From positions 186,001 through 250,000 of the forward strand of contig NZ_JAIGNP010000001.1 in NCBI RefSeq assembly GCF_019711535.1: a stretch of DNA of 64,000 nucleotides, given 5' to 3'. The notes under the pieces are model-generated. The model saw nothing but the letters and a program-made list of their open reading frames with translations. It had not been told where the DNA came from and made no database searches. A program made the translations under genes and the position numbers. Each line of letters starts with the position of its first letter. Position 1 is the first letter of the stretch. This DNA comes from Qipengyuania aestuarii. GTDB taxonomy: Bacteria > Pseudomonadota > Alphaproteobacteria > Sphingomonadales > Sphingomonadaceae. Positions 38,144 through 46,979 of this stretch are shown one piece after another.

Positions 38144-39636
38144 GTAACTGCCTCTTGAGCAACGAATTTTGCGGGAAGTGAAAGCCTGAACCTTGCGCCT
38201 TGGTCAAGCTCGGATTCGACTTCGATCGTGCCACCCAGGCGATAGGCTAGCGCGCGTACGTTTGCGAGACCCAGACCTTCGCCTTCCTGATCCTGCGTGC
38301 CAGCTCTCCGGAAAAGCTCGAAAATCCGTTCATGATCCTCTGGCGCGATGCCGCGTCCGTTATCGATAACATCGACGCGCACAGTCCCAACCGCTGAGCT
38401 GCCTTCAACCCGGATTTCCCCGGGACGCTGCGGACTGAGATACTTAATCGCGTTTTCGATCAGGTTCTGAACAATCTGCTCTACAGCGATCCGGTCGCTT
38501 TCGACATCGGGTATGGAATGGACCTGAATATCCGAGCCTGCATCTTCCGCGCGCTGGTGCAGCGAGGCGACGATATTTTCTGTAAGTTCTTCCATATCGA
38601 GCACCTCGGGCTGCAGTTTGCGGCGGCCTTGGCGCGAGAGTTCGAGGATCGAATTGATCAGGCGGTCCATCTTTTCGGTCGAGGTGCGGATGAAGCCCAG
38701 AGCCTCGGGCAGATCCTCATCCACCGCGAGCCAGGTCTCTTCGTCCCGCAGGTCCGGGTTCTCCGCATAGAGAGCGGCCAGATGGCTGTGGATGGTCTTG
38801 CGGGCCTCATCCAGTTCGGAAGTGAAGCCGAGTACGTTGACCAGCGGTGAGCGCAGATCGTGGCTGACGATATAAGCGAACCGCTGGATCTCTTCATTGG
38901 CCCGCATCAATTCAGAGGTGCGAGACTGAACCGCTTCCTCGAGACCCAAATTGGCATCCCGCAGGCTGACCTGCGCTTTGGCCAGATCGCGATTATAGCG
39001 CAGCACTACAATCACCGCCGATACCAGAACGGCGATGAGCAAAAGAAACGCGATCCCGCCGACCACGTAGAATTGGACGAGCGACTGCAGCTGGGCCCGG
39101 TTGCGCCGTGCCAGCTCAGCCTCTTCGAATGCGGACATTTCCTTCGCGATCTCGCGGATGTCCTGCGTGATCAGGACCCCGTTATCGACGTTGAAATCCA
39201 GTCCGCGCGCATCGAGGAATGCTCTATTCGGATCCGCGAACATCCTGTCGATGATGACGGTTCTGTCCGAATTCAAATTCCGAATTTCTTCGAGCCTGTC
39301 CTTCTGCGCGCGCGAGTCGAGCAGGTCCGACAGGCGTTTCTGTTCACCTTCGAAATCGCTGCTGGCTTGCCTAACGGTGCGCGTGAAGGCCGGGTCTGGC
39401 TGAAGAAGAAAACCTCGGCGCCCCGCAGAAATCTGTTCGTTCGAAGTCGCCAGACTGTCGATACTCGCCTGGCGCTGCAGGGTGCGCTCCACAGCGTCAG
39501 TATCCCTGCTGATCGATCCCATCGTGAGGATTGCCGCGGTAATCGCGATAAAGAGAAGGGCGAGGCCGACGCCCAACAGGGCAAGAACTCTGCGGCGACC
39601 GATCTTTTCGTAACGCTGTCGGACTTTGTCTGGCAT
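38140..39636 (-). CDS. CHASE3-domain sensor histidine kinase
   Basis: 498 residues. A first membrane helix (about 18-38) is followed by a periplasmic CHASE3 domain (about 40-180) with GRRGFLL. A second helix (about 188-212) and a coiled coil lead to the HisKA dimer with SHDLRSPL, His259, and the ATPase domain with N box NLIENAIKY, G boxes IDNGRGI and GLGLANV. Its transmitter probably phosphorylates the receiver encoded next. First gene of a three-gene phosphorelay operon. Confidence 0.93.
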   Translation of the reverse strand: MPDKVRQRYEKIGRRRVLALLGVGLALLFIAITAAILTMGSISRDTDAVERTLQRQASIDSLATSNEQISAGRRGFLLQPDPAFTRTVRQASSDFEGEQKRLSDLLDSRAQKDRLEEIRNLNSDRTVIIDRMFADPNRAFLDARGLDFNVDNGVLITQDIREIAKEMSAFEEAELARRNRAQLQSLVQFYVVGGIAFLLLIAVLVSAVIVVLRYNRDLAKAQVSLRDANLGLEEAVQSRTSELMRANEEIQRFAYIVSHDLRSPLVNVLGFTSELDEARKTIHSHLAALYAENPDLRDEETWLAVDEDLPEALGFIRTSTEKMDRLINSILELSRQGRRKLQPEVLDMEELTENIVASLHQRAEDAGSDIQVHSIPDVESDRIAVEQIVQNLIENAIKYLSPQRPGEIRVEGSSAVGTVRVDVIDNGRGIAPEDHERIFELFRRAGTQDQEGEGLGLANVRALAYRLGGTIEVESELDQGARFRLSLPAKFVAQEAVT

Positions 39637-39654
39637 TGAAGGCCCAATGATGAA

Positions 39655-40026
39655 TCAGGCGAGGACCGGTAATGCGGTCAGCGCGAAGAAGAAAGCGAGT
39701 ATTGCAAAGGTCGCCACCCGCCAAGCGAGCGAAGCTGTGGAAAGACCGCGTTTCATTCCGACCTCCCAGACCAGAATACTCGCCGCGAAAGCGATGGCGA
39801 TTACTGCGAGCTCTGAAAATCCCCACAAGTGCCTGAAAAGGAGGAATATGGCAGCCTGACCGACGACCTGCGTAATGAGCGCGCCGGCAAACCAGACGAT
39901 AGGGATGGGCCGATACGCAGTGTCGGGACTTTCCCAATCTGGCAACGAAGCATCGGGGCGGGAAATCCTGCGATCTTCGTAGACGATGTCTTCTTCCTTG
40001 GGGTCCGGCCGGCCTCGATCAGGCAT
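39655..40026 (-). CDS. Small inner-membrane protein, unknown
   Basis: 123 residues. A charged N-terminal region of about 40 residues rich in Asp, Arg and Pro precedes three hydrophobic segments (about 43-63, 68-87, 99-122). No family is recognised. Its first eight bases overlap the end of parE, so it is translated from the parE mRNA and may serve as a small membrane accessory. Confidence 0.7.
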   Translation of the reverse strand: MPDRGRPDPKEEDIVYEDRRISRPDASLPDWESPDTAYRPIPIVWFAGALITQVVGQAAIFLLFRHLWGFSELAVIAIAFAASILVWEVGMKRGLSTASLAWRVATFAILAFFFALTALPVLA

Positions 40027-42007
40027 CGATCATGTCGCGATCGAATTCACCGGCATTGTTCTGAATAAAGTTGAAGCGATGTTCGGGGTTGCGGCCCATG
40101 AGCTGATCGACCAGCTCTTTCACCACGGCGCGCTGTTCGAATTCCTGCGGCAGCGTGATGCGGATGAGGCTCCGCGTATCGGGATCCATGGTGGTTTCCC
40201 GGAGCTGGGCAGGGTTCATTTCGCCCAGACCTTTGAACCGGCCAACATCGACCTTCTTTCCCTTGAAGACGGTTTCTTCCAGTTCCTTGCGATGCTCGTC
40301 ATCGCGGGCGTAGCGGCTCTCCTTTCCGGCGGTCAGGCGGTACAGCGGAGGCTGCGCGAGATACAGATGACCCTTGCGGACGATGTCGGGCATCTCCTGG
40401 AAAAAGAACGTCATCAGCAGCGTCGCGATATGCGCGCCGTCGACATCGGCATCGGTCATGATGATGATGCGGTCGTAGCGCAGGTTTTCCGCGTCGCAAT
40501 CCTTGCGCGTCCCACATCCCATGGCCAGCGTGAGATCGGCGATTTCGCTATTGGCCCGGATCTTGTCGGCGGTAGCGCTCGCGACGTTGAGGATCTTGCC
40601 GCGGATCGGCAGGATCGCCTGCGTCTTGCGATTGCGTGCCTGCTTGGCGCTGCCGCCTGCTGAGTCGCCTTCGACGATGAAAAGCTCGGTCTCGCCGTCG
40701 CCTTCGCCAGAGCAGTCCGTCAATTTGCCGGGCAGCCGCAGCTTCTTGGCATTGGTGGCGGTCTTGCGCTTGATCTCGCGTTCCTGCTTGCGGCGCAGAC
40801 GCTCGTCCATCCGCTCCATCACCTGGCCCAGCAGCGCCTTGCCGCGATCCATATTGTCGGACAGGAAATGATCGAAATGGTCGCGCACCGCGTTTTCCAC
40901 GAGCCGCGCGGCTTCGGGAGAAGTGAGGCGATCCTTGGTCTGGCTCTGGAACTGGGGGTCGCGGATGAAGACGCTCAGCATCACCTCCGCGCCGACCATG
41001 ATATCGTCTGCCGTGAGATCCTTGGCCTTTTTCGTGCCGGTGAGATCGCCGAATGCGCGCAGTCCCTTGGTGAGCGCTGCCCGAAGGCCCTGTTCATGCG
41101 TCCCGCCATCGGGGGTGGGCACCGTGTTGCAGTACCAGCTGGTGGACCCATCGGAATAGAGCGGCCAGGCAATGGCCCATTCCACGCGGCCCTGTTCCAG
41201 CCCGTCCGTCTCCGGGAACTCCTGCTCACCGGCAAAGGGTTGCGCCGTGACGCATTCGCGCCCGCCGAGCTGTTCGGCCAGATGATCAGCCAGGCCGCCC
41301 GGAAACTTGAAGACCGCTTCGGCCGGCACATCTTCGGATGCCAGGCCTTCGGCACATTTCCAGCGGATTTCCACGCCCGCGAAGAGATAGGCTTTCGACC
41401 GGGCGAGCTTGAACAGGCGTTTGGCGCTGAATTTCCGATCGCCGAATATCTCGGTGTCAGGGACGAAAGTGACAGTCGTGCCACGCCGATTGGGTGTCGG
41501 GCCCAGTTCCTCGATCGGTCCCTTGGGTGCCCCCTTGGAAAACTCCTGCGCATAGAGCGTCTTGTCGCGCGCCACTTCGACCCGCGTATGATCGGACAGC
41601 GCATTGACCACGCTGACACCCACGCCGTGCAGGCCGCCGCTCGTGGCATAGGCCTTGCCGGAGAACTTGCCGCCCGAGTGAAGCGTGGTGAGGATCACCT
41701 CCAGGGTCGACTTGCCGGGATATTTCGGATGTTCTGCCACGGGCATGCCGCGACCGTTGTCCGCGATGGTGACACGGTTGCCTTCATCGAGCCTGACTTC
41801 GATCCGACTGGCATGACCGGCCACGGCCTCGTCCATCGAGTTGTCGAGCACTTCGGCAACCAGATGATGCAGGGCGCGGTCGTCCGTGCCGCCGATATAC
41901 ATGCCCGGGCGACGCCTGACCGGCTCCAGCCCTTCGAGCACTTCGATCGAGGAAGCGTCGTAATCGCCTGAGGACGTCGGGGTGTTTTCGAACAGATCGT
42001 CGGACAT
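40019..42007 (-). CDS. parE: DNA topoisomerase IV subunit B
   Basis: 662 residues. The GHKL ATPase carries DNSMDEA and IADNGRGMP. The TOPRIM region is in FIVEGDSAGGSAKQ with MTDADVDGAHI, and the C-terminal RFKGLGEMN completes the type II pattern. Without a GyrB-type insertion it fits ParE. It decatenates chromosomes together with ParC, which is not in the window. Confidence 0.95.
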   Translation of the reverse strand: MSDDLFENTPTSSGDYDASSIEVLEGLEPVRRRPGMYIGGTDDRALHHLVAEVLDNSMDEAVAGHASRIEVRLDEGNRVTIADNGRGMPVAEHPKYPGKSTLEVILTTLHSGGKFSGKAYATSGGLHGVGVSVVNALSDHTRVEVARDKTLYAQEFSKGAPKGPIEELGPTPNRRGTTVTFVPDTEIFGDRKFSAKRLFKLARSKAYLFAGVEIRWKCAEGLASEDVPAEAVFKFPGGLADHLAEQLGGRECVTAQPFAGEQEFPETDGLEQGRVEWAIAWPLYSDGSTSWYCNTVPTPDGGTHEQGLRAALTKGLRAFGDLTGTKKAKDLTADDIMVGAEVMLSVFIRDPQFQSQTKDRLTSPEAARLVENAVRDHFDHFLSDNMDRGKALLGQVMERMDERLRRKQEREIKRKTATNAKKLRLPGKLTDCSGEGDGETELFIVEGDSAGGSAKQARNRKTQAILPIRGKILNVASATADKIRANSEIADLTLAMGCGTRKDCDAENLRYDRIIIMTDADVDGAHIATLLMTFFFQEMPDIVRKGHLYLAQPPLYRLTAGKESRYARDDEHRKELEETVFKGKKVDVGRFKGLGEMNPAQLRETTMDPDTRSLIRITLPQEFEQRAVVKELVDQLMGRNPEHRFNFIQNNAGEFDRDMIDA

Positions 42008-42068
42008 GGTTTCAGGCTATATCGCGCCACAGGCTCCCGGCAAGCGGGCAGGCAAGGTTATCCGCCTG

Positions 42069-43211
42069 TCAGAAGCCTTTCGGAGCAGCCGACACCGTTT
42101 CCACGCCGCCATTCGTCACCCGGCGGACTTCGAAAGCGCGTTCGATCACGCCGTTGCGCTGGAAGCGGAACGGGCCATCCATCCCGTCGAAACCACCCGA
42201 CTGGAAAAGGACATCGGTGGGGAAGGGACGCCCCGTCTTCCAGTCACGGGCCGCACGAAGAGTGAGCAGCACCGCATCGTAACCCAGAGTGGCGATGCGA
42301 TAAGGCTGGCCGCCGAAGCGTTCCTGGTAGCTGCGCACGAAACCGGCATAGCGACCGTCGCTCACCGCCGAATAAAATGCGCCGCGCAAAGGTGCCGAGC
42401 GCATCAGATCGCGGTCACCGCTCCAGCGTTCCGTGCCGAGAATGCGCAGGCCGTCCGATTTGACGGCCTGTGCCCCGCGAATAGACCCTTCGGCGCCATC
42501 GGCGATCAGAACGGTATCGAAGCCGCCGCGTTGCTTGAGACGCGCACCCGCACTGACGACCGAGGTATTGCTGCTGGCATAGCGTTCGCTGTTTACGAAT
42601 TGCCCGCCATGTTCGCCCAATGCGGACCGAAGCGCCGCCTCGGCGCGGTTTCCGTAATCGCCATCGGGGGCGAGCAGGGCAAAATCCCGCGCTCCCGTAT
42701 CTCGGGCGTATTCCACGCTGCGACTTATGGATTGTTCGGGGATGTGTCCCATGACGAACACGCCGGGACCGGCAACCGTCGCATCGTTGGAAAAGCTGAT
42801 GATCGGCACATTGGCCGGCGCCGCTTCGGCGCGGACTGAAACCACATTACTGCCAAGAAGCGGGCCCAGAATAAGCTTGTTACCATCGGCGATTGCCTGG
42901 CTGGCAGCAGCCTGCGGTCCCTTGGCCGTATCATAAGTCGTGATGCGCAGATTATCAGCCGCCGTGTCGAGGATCGCCATGGTCGTGGCATTGGCGATCG
43001 ATTGACCCACATCGCCATTCTGCCCCGACAGGGGCACCAGCAATGCCACGCGGTGAAGATCATCCTGGGGCAGGCTGGAACTGGTGGGCGCGGGGCTGGG
43101 CACACCTGCCGAAGGCGTCTCCGGGCCTTTCGGGATGATCGAACAGGCCGACAACAGGACGACGCTGGCCGCCATTGTTACATTACGCCGGGTGACAAAT
43201 GCGCGCTTCAT
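42069..43211 (-). CDS. LpoA-like penicillin-binding protein activator lipoprotein
   Basis: 380 residues. The signal ends VVLLSAC, lipobox Cys23. A Pro/Ser linker follows, then a periplasmic binding protein type 1 fold: VALLVPLSGQNGDVGQSIANA and ILGPLLGSNVVSV, VPIISFSND. This arrangement matches LpoA-like activators of penicillin-binding proteins. Its start is near the divergent rsmI start, as in many alphaproteobacteria, where rsmI, yraN and gshB follow on the other side. Confidence 0.87.
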   Translation of the reverse strand: MKRAFVTRRNVTMAASVVLLSACSIIPKGPETPSAGVPSPAPTSSSLPQDDLHRVALLVPLSGQNGDVGQSIANATTMAILDTAADNLRITTYDTAKGPQAAASQAIADGNKLILGPLLGSNVVSVRAEAAPANVPIISFSNDATVAGPGVFVMGHIPEQSISRSVEYARDTGARDFALLAPDGDYGNRAEAALRSALGEHGGQFVNSERYASSNTSVVSAGARLKQRGGFDTVLIADGAEGSIRGAQAVKSDGLRILGTERWSGDRDLMRSAPLRGAFYSAVSDGRYAGFVRSYQERFGGQPYRIATLGYDAVLLTLRAARDWKTGRPFPTDVLFQSGGFDGMDGPFRFQRNGVIERAFEVRRVTNGGVETVSAAPKGF

Positions 43212-43249
43212 TCTTGCCGCGTCCCTCGAAATTGGTTCATGGGGGGAGG

Positions 43250-44104
43250 GTGAGCGACGATGCCCAGCCTCTTCCCGACTGCCTTACACCCGGTCTTTAT
43301 CTCGTTGCCACCCCTATCGGCAATCTGGGCGATATCACCCTGCGCGCCGTTGACATTCTGTCACGGTGCGACGGTGTCGCATGCGAGGACACGCGGATTA
43401 CCGGCAAGCTTCTCAAGCACCTCGGCCTGTCGAAGCCGATGTGGCGCTATGACGATCACAGCGAGCAAAGAGACCGGCGGCGGCTGGTCGACTCCATGCG
43501 GAACCGCGCGGTCGCCCTGGTGAGCGATGCCGGTACTCCGATGATTTCGGATCCCGGATTTCGCCTCGTCAACGACTGTCGGTTGGAGGGAATACCGGTC
43601 ACCAGCATTCCCGGAGCCTGCGCGGCCGTGGTGGGGCTGACACTTTCGGGCCTTCCCAACGACCGCTTCTTGTTCGCCGGTTTCCTGCCCGCAAAGGAAA
43701 AGGCGCGGCGCGAAACGCTGCAAGAATTGGCCGCCACCGATGCCACGCTGGTTTTTTACGAGACCGGGCCGCGCCTTCTCAAATCGCTCAAGGCTTTGGG
43801 CGAAGTCATGCCCGAGCGCGAGCTGGCCGTGGCGCGGGAATTGACCAAGCTGCACGAGGAATGCCGCCGCGGTATGTCCGACGGTCTGATGGCCTATTAC
43901 GATGCAAACCCTCCCAAGGGCGAAATCGTTCTGCTCGTCGGGCCGCCGCAGGAGCAGGTGCCGAGCGATGCCGACGCCGATGCAATGTTGCGAACGGCGC
44001 TGGAGACAATGAAGACAAGTCAAGCAGCAGCCCATGTTTCGAAGGCGACGGGTCTGGATCGCAAGACGCTCTATGCGCGTGCGATGGCCATGAAGTCTGA
44101 ATGA
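43250..44104 (+). CDS. rsmI: 16S rRNA 2'-O-ribose C1402 methyltransferase
   Basis: 284 residues if started at GTG 43250 (MSDDAQPLPDC). The open frame begins at ATG 43199, inside the divergent lpoA-like start. The G-rich GGGGGAGG sits unusually close to the GTG, so the start is uncertain. Family motifs are LYLVATPIGNLGDIT, CEDTRITGKLL, VSDAGTPMISDPG and PGACAAVVGL. The tetrapyrrole-methylase fold binds SAM and methylates C1402 of 16S rRNA. The stop overlaps yraN by ATGA. Confidence 0.93.
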   Translation: MSDDAQPLPDCLTPGLYLVATPIGNLGDITLRAVDILSRCDGVACEDTRITGKLLKHLGLSKPMWRYDDHSEQRDRRRLVDSMRNRAVALVSDAGTPMISDPGFRLVNDCRLEGIPVTSIPGACAAVVGLTLSGLPNDRFLFAGFLPAKEKARRETLQELAATDATLVFYETGPRLLKSLKALGEVMPERELAVARELTKLHEECRRGMSDGLMAYYDANPPKGEIVLLVGPPQEQVPSDADADAMLRTALETMKTSQAAAHVSKATGLDRKTLYARAMAMKSE

Positions 44105-44451
44105 AGCGGCAGCAGGCCGAGTTCAGTGGCAGGGCCGGAGAAGCAAAGGCGGCGTTATGGCTGCGGGCCAAAGGCTGGCAGATACTCGATCGCCGAGTGA
44201 AGACGTCTGCTGGCGAGATCGACCTTGTCGCCCGCCGTGGCCGGATCGTCGCCTTTGTCGAGGTGAAGTGGCGGAAACGCAAGGACGAGCTCGACCACGC
44301 GATCGACGAACGCAGGCTATCGCGCGTGGCTGCCGCCTGCGATGCCGTGGCCCATCGCTACGCGCAAGATGGCGAGGATATCCGTATTGATGTGATCCTG
44401 CTTGCACCGGGCACCTTCCCTCGCCACATCGCCAACGCGTGGCAGCCATAG
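44101..44451 (+). CDS. yraN: YraN/UPF0102 nuclease-like protein
   Basis: 116 residues, normal length. The nuclease-fold motif is seen as GEIDLVARRGRIVAFVEVKWRK, i.e. ExDxxVxxxxxxxFVEVK type. It is consistently next to rsmI in many bacteria. Biochemical role unknown; a function in recombination or the DNA end processing has been suggested for the family. Confidence 0.93.
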   Translation: MKRQQAEFSGRAGEAKAALWLRAKGWQILDRRVKTSAGEIDLVARRGRIVAFVEVKWRKRKDELDHAIDERRLSRVAAACDAVAHRYAQDGEDIRIDVILLAPGTFPRHIANAWQP

Positions 44452-44484
44452 CCGCGCCGCCGTCGCAGACGATCGGAGTATAGA

Positions 44485-45453
44485 ATGACCCTACGTGTCG
44501 CCGTCCAGATGGACCCTCTCGAATCCATCAAGATCGCAGGAGACAGCAGCTTTGCGCTGATGCTGTCCGCCCAGGATCGCGGACATGAGGTCTGGCATTA
44601 CGATGTTTCCAGCCTGGCGTGGGAAAGCGATGTTTCGCCCGCGGGCAAGATCACGGCCCATGCGGCGCCGGTCACCGTGAAGCCGGTGGAGGGCGATCAC
44701 TACACCGCTGGCGAAAGACGCCGGATCGACCTTGCGAAAGACATCGATGTCGTTCTGATGCGGCAGGATCCCCCGTTTCATCTGGGCTATATCAGTGCCG
44801 CTTTCCTGCTCGATCGCCTCAAGGGCACGACGCTGGTGATGAACGATCCGCGCGAAGTGGTGAATGCGCCCGAGAAGATGTTCGTGCTGGATTTCGCGCG
44901 CTTCATGCCTCCGACGATGATCGCGCGGCACCTCGACGATCTGAAAGCATTTCAGCGCCAACATGGCTCAATCGTGGTGAAGCCGCTCCACGGGAATGGC
45001 GGCAAGGCGATTTTCCGGCTCGATGCCCATGGCACAAATCTCTCGGCGCTGAGCGAGGTGTTCGACAAGACCTGGCCCGAACCGCATATGCTGCAGCCAT
45101 TCCTTCCCGAAGTGTCCGAAGGAGACAAGCGGATCGTCCTCGTCGACGGTGAATTTGCCGGTGCAATCAATCGCTTCCCGGGCGAAGGTGAGTTCCGTTC
45201 CAATTTGGCGCAGGGCGGCCACGCGGAGGCGGCTACACTGACCGCGCGCGAGGAGGAAATCTGCGCCGCGATGGGGCCTGAACTCAAGCGGCGGGGCCTG
45301 GTTTTCGTGGGCATCGACGTGATCGGCGGCAAGTGGCTTACCGAGATCAACGTCACCTCTCCCACCGGCATCGTCGCCATCGACAAGTTCAACGGCACCG
45401 ATACAGCAGCGCGGATCTGGGATGCGATAGAGCGCCGCCATGCGGACCAATAG
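44485..45453 (+). CDS. gshB: Glutathione synthetase
   Basis: 322 residues. The opening ALRVAVQMDPLESI-like segment and the ATP-grasp blocks KPLHGNGGKAIF, PEVSEGDKRIVLVDGE and GLVFVGIDVIGGKWLTEINVTSPTG are family signatures. It adds glycine to gamma-glutamylcysteine, completing glutathione synthesis. It sits 33 bases after yraN, in the conserved rsmI-yraN-gshB order. Confidence 0.97.
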   Translation: MTLRVAVQMDPLESIKIAGDSSFALMLSAQDRGHEVWHYDVSSLAWESDVSPAGKITAHAAPVTVKPVEGDHYTAGERRRIDLAKDIDVVLMRQDPPFHLGYISAAFLLDRLKGTTLVMNDPREVVNAPEKMFVLDFARFMPPTMIARHLDDLKAFQRQHGSIVVKPLHGNGGKAIFRLDAHGTNLSALSEVFDKTWPEPHMLQPFLPEVSEGDKRIVLVDGEFAGAINRFPGEGEFRSNLAQGGHAEAATLTAREEEICAAMGPELKRRGLVFVGIDVIGGKWLTEINVTSPTGIVAIDKFNGTDTAARIWDAIERRHADQ

Positions 45454-45477
45454 CGCGGCCTGCGCGTTCATGTCGGC

Positions 45478-46086
45478 GTGAACAGTCTGATCATCAACGC
45501 GATCGCCAAGGGGGGCTACATCGGCATCTTCCTGCTGATGGCGCTTGAAAACATCTTCCCGCCCATGCCATCCGAAATCATCATGGGTTACGGCGGAGTT
45601 CTCGTCGCCCGCGAACAGATGGCGTTTGTCCCTCTGCTTCTGATCGGCACGCTGGGCACGGTCGCGGGCAATTACTTCTGGTACTGGCTGGGCCGCAGAT
45701 GGAAGGAACCAGACCTCAGGCGCTTCATCGGAAAGCACGGGAGGTGGCTTACGTTCGAATGGAGCGAGTTCGAACAGGCGCGCCAGCTGTTTCGCCGGAA
45801 CGGGGACTGGATCGTCTTCTTCCTGCGCTTTTCGCCCTTCTTGCGCACGATTATCTCGTTGCCGGCCGGCCTCGCGAAGATGAAGCTGTGGCGCTTTCTC
45901 CTATTTACTTTTCTAGGCTCGCTGATCTGGAACGGCGCGCTGATATGGGGCGGCAGCGCTTTGTCGGGCGTGATTTCCCAATATGAGACTTACGCCAGCT
46001 GGGCAGTGGGCGCTTTCATAGCGCTCGGTATCGCGTGGTATGTCTATCGCGTGATCAAATGGAAACCTTCGGAAGATAGAGCCTAG
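45478..46086 (+). CDS. DedA-family membrane protein
   Basis: 202 residues from GTG 45478. It has the family signature EINVFPPMPSEIIMGYGG-like segment (ENIFPPMPSEI) and the conserved FFLRFSPFLRTIISLPAGLAKM loop with several hydrophobic helices. DedA proteins flip or transport phospholipids (undecaprenyl phosphate and others) across the inner membrane. Its stop overlaps the converging xerC end by four bases. Confidence 0.93.
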   Translation: MNSLIINAIAKGGYIGIFLLMALENIFPPMPSEIIMGYGGVLVAREQMAFVPLLLIGTLGTVAGNYFWYWLGRRWKEPDLRRFIGKHGRWLTFEWSEFEQARQLFRRNGDWIVFFLRFSPFLRTIISLPAGLAKMKLWRFLLFTFLGSLIWNGALIWGGSALSGVISQYETYASWAVGAFIALGIAWYVYRVIKWKPSEDRA

Positions 46087-46979
46087 TCGCGCTCGCGGGG
46101 ATGCGCGCTGCGATAAGTATCCAGCAGCGACGCGGCATCCACCTTCGTGTAAATCTGCGTGGAGCCCAAACTCGCGTGGCCGAGCAATTCCTGAAGGCTA
46201 CGCAGATCCGTGCCCGCACCAAGGAGGTGCGTGGCGAAGCTGTGCCGCAAGGCATGCGGTGTTGCCGTGTCCGGCAGGCCCATCACGCGGCGAGCCTTGG
46301 CGGTGGCTTTCTGGACGATGCCCTGAGTGAGGGCGCCGCCTTTGACGCCGCGGAACAGGGGGTCATCCTTCCCGATGGGCCAGGGGCATTGATCGACGTA
46401 ATCATCAACTGCCGCGCGAACTGCGGGAAGGAGCGGTACCACGCGCTGCTTCCCGCCCTTGCCCATCAGCGTCAGCGTTTGCCCCAGCGGGAGGTCGCTC
46501 CCCTTCAGCCCCAGCGCCTCCGAAATGCGCAGACCTGCTCCATACAGAAGAAGGAGCACGGCGCGGTCACGGCATCCGACCCAGTCTTGTGCGGCGAGTT
46601 CTTCGACTGTTTCAGCAAGGCCGACGGCATCATCAGGTGAGACGGGGCGGGGCAGGCCCTTCTTTATTCGCGGCCCTCGCATCCGCGGAGGCTCCGCATT
46701 TTCGTGCCCCACTTGCGCTCGGGAAAAGGAAAGGAAAGCCTTGAGCGCCGACAACTCTCTGGCTGCAGACGCATTTGAAAGACCGTCCGCTCGCCGCGCC
46801 GCCAAATGCTGCCGCAACTGGCCGGAAGACACCGCGGATATCTGGTCGAAATGAGAAAGATCGAAAGCGATGAGCAGCCTTTGGGCAGCCTTGTGGTAGG
46901 CGCGGACGGTATGGGGCGATCGCCTCAGCCCAAGCGCGAGATGATTGTGCCAAGCACCAAGGATGTCCTGCTGGCTCAA
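46083..46979 (-). CDS. xerC: Tyrosine recombinase XerC
   Basis: 298 residues. The catalytic residues sit in GAGLRISEALGL, the Lys region GKGGKQRVVPL, HALRHSFATHLL and LGHASLGSTQIYT, giving the R-K-HxxR-H-Y set. With XerD it resolves chromosome dimers at dif. The start is TTG 46979, which overlaps the TGA of hemW as TTGA, so the pair is coupled. A dif-like site was not found in the window. Confidence 0.93.
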   Translation of the reverse strand: MSQQDILGAWHNHLALGLRRSPHTVRAYHKAAQRLLIAFDLSHFDQISAVSSGQLRQHLAARRADGLSNASAARELSALKAFLSFSRAQVGHENAEPPRMRGPRIKKGLPRPVSPDDAVGLAETVEELAAQDWVGCRDRAVLLLLYGAGLRISEALGLKGSDLPLGQTLTLMGKGGKQRVVPLLPAVRAAVDDYVDQCPWPIGKDDPLFRGVKGGALTQGIVQKATAKARRVMGLPDTATPHALRHSFATHLLGAGTDLRSLQELLGHASLGSTQIYTKVDAASLLDTYRSAHPRERD

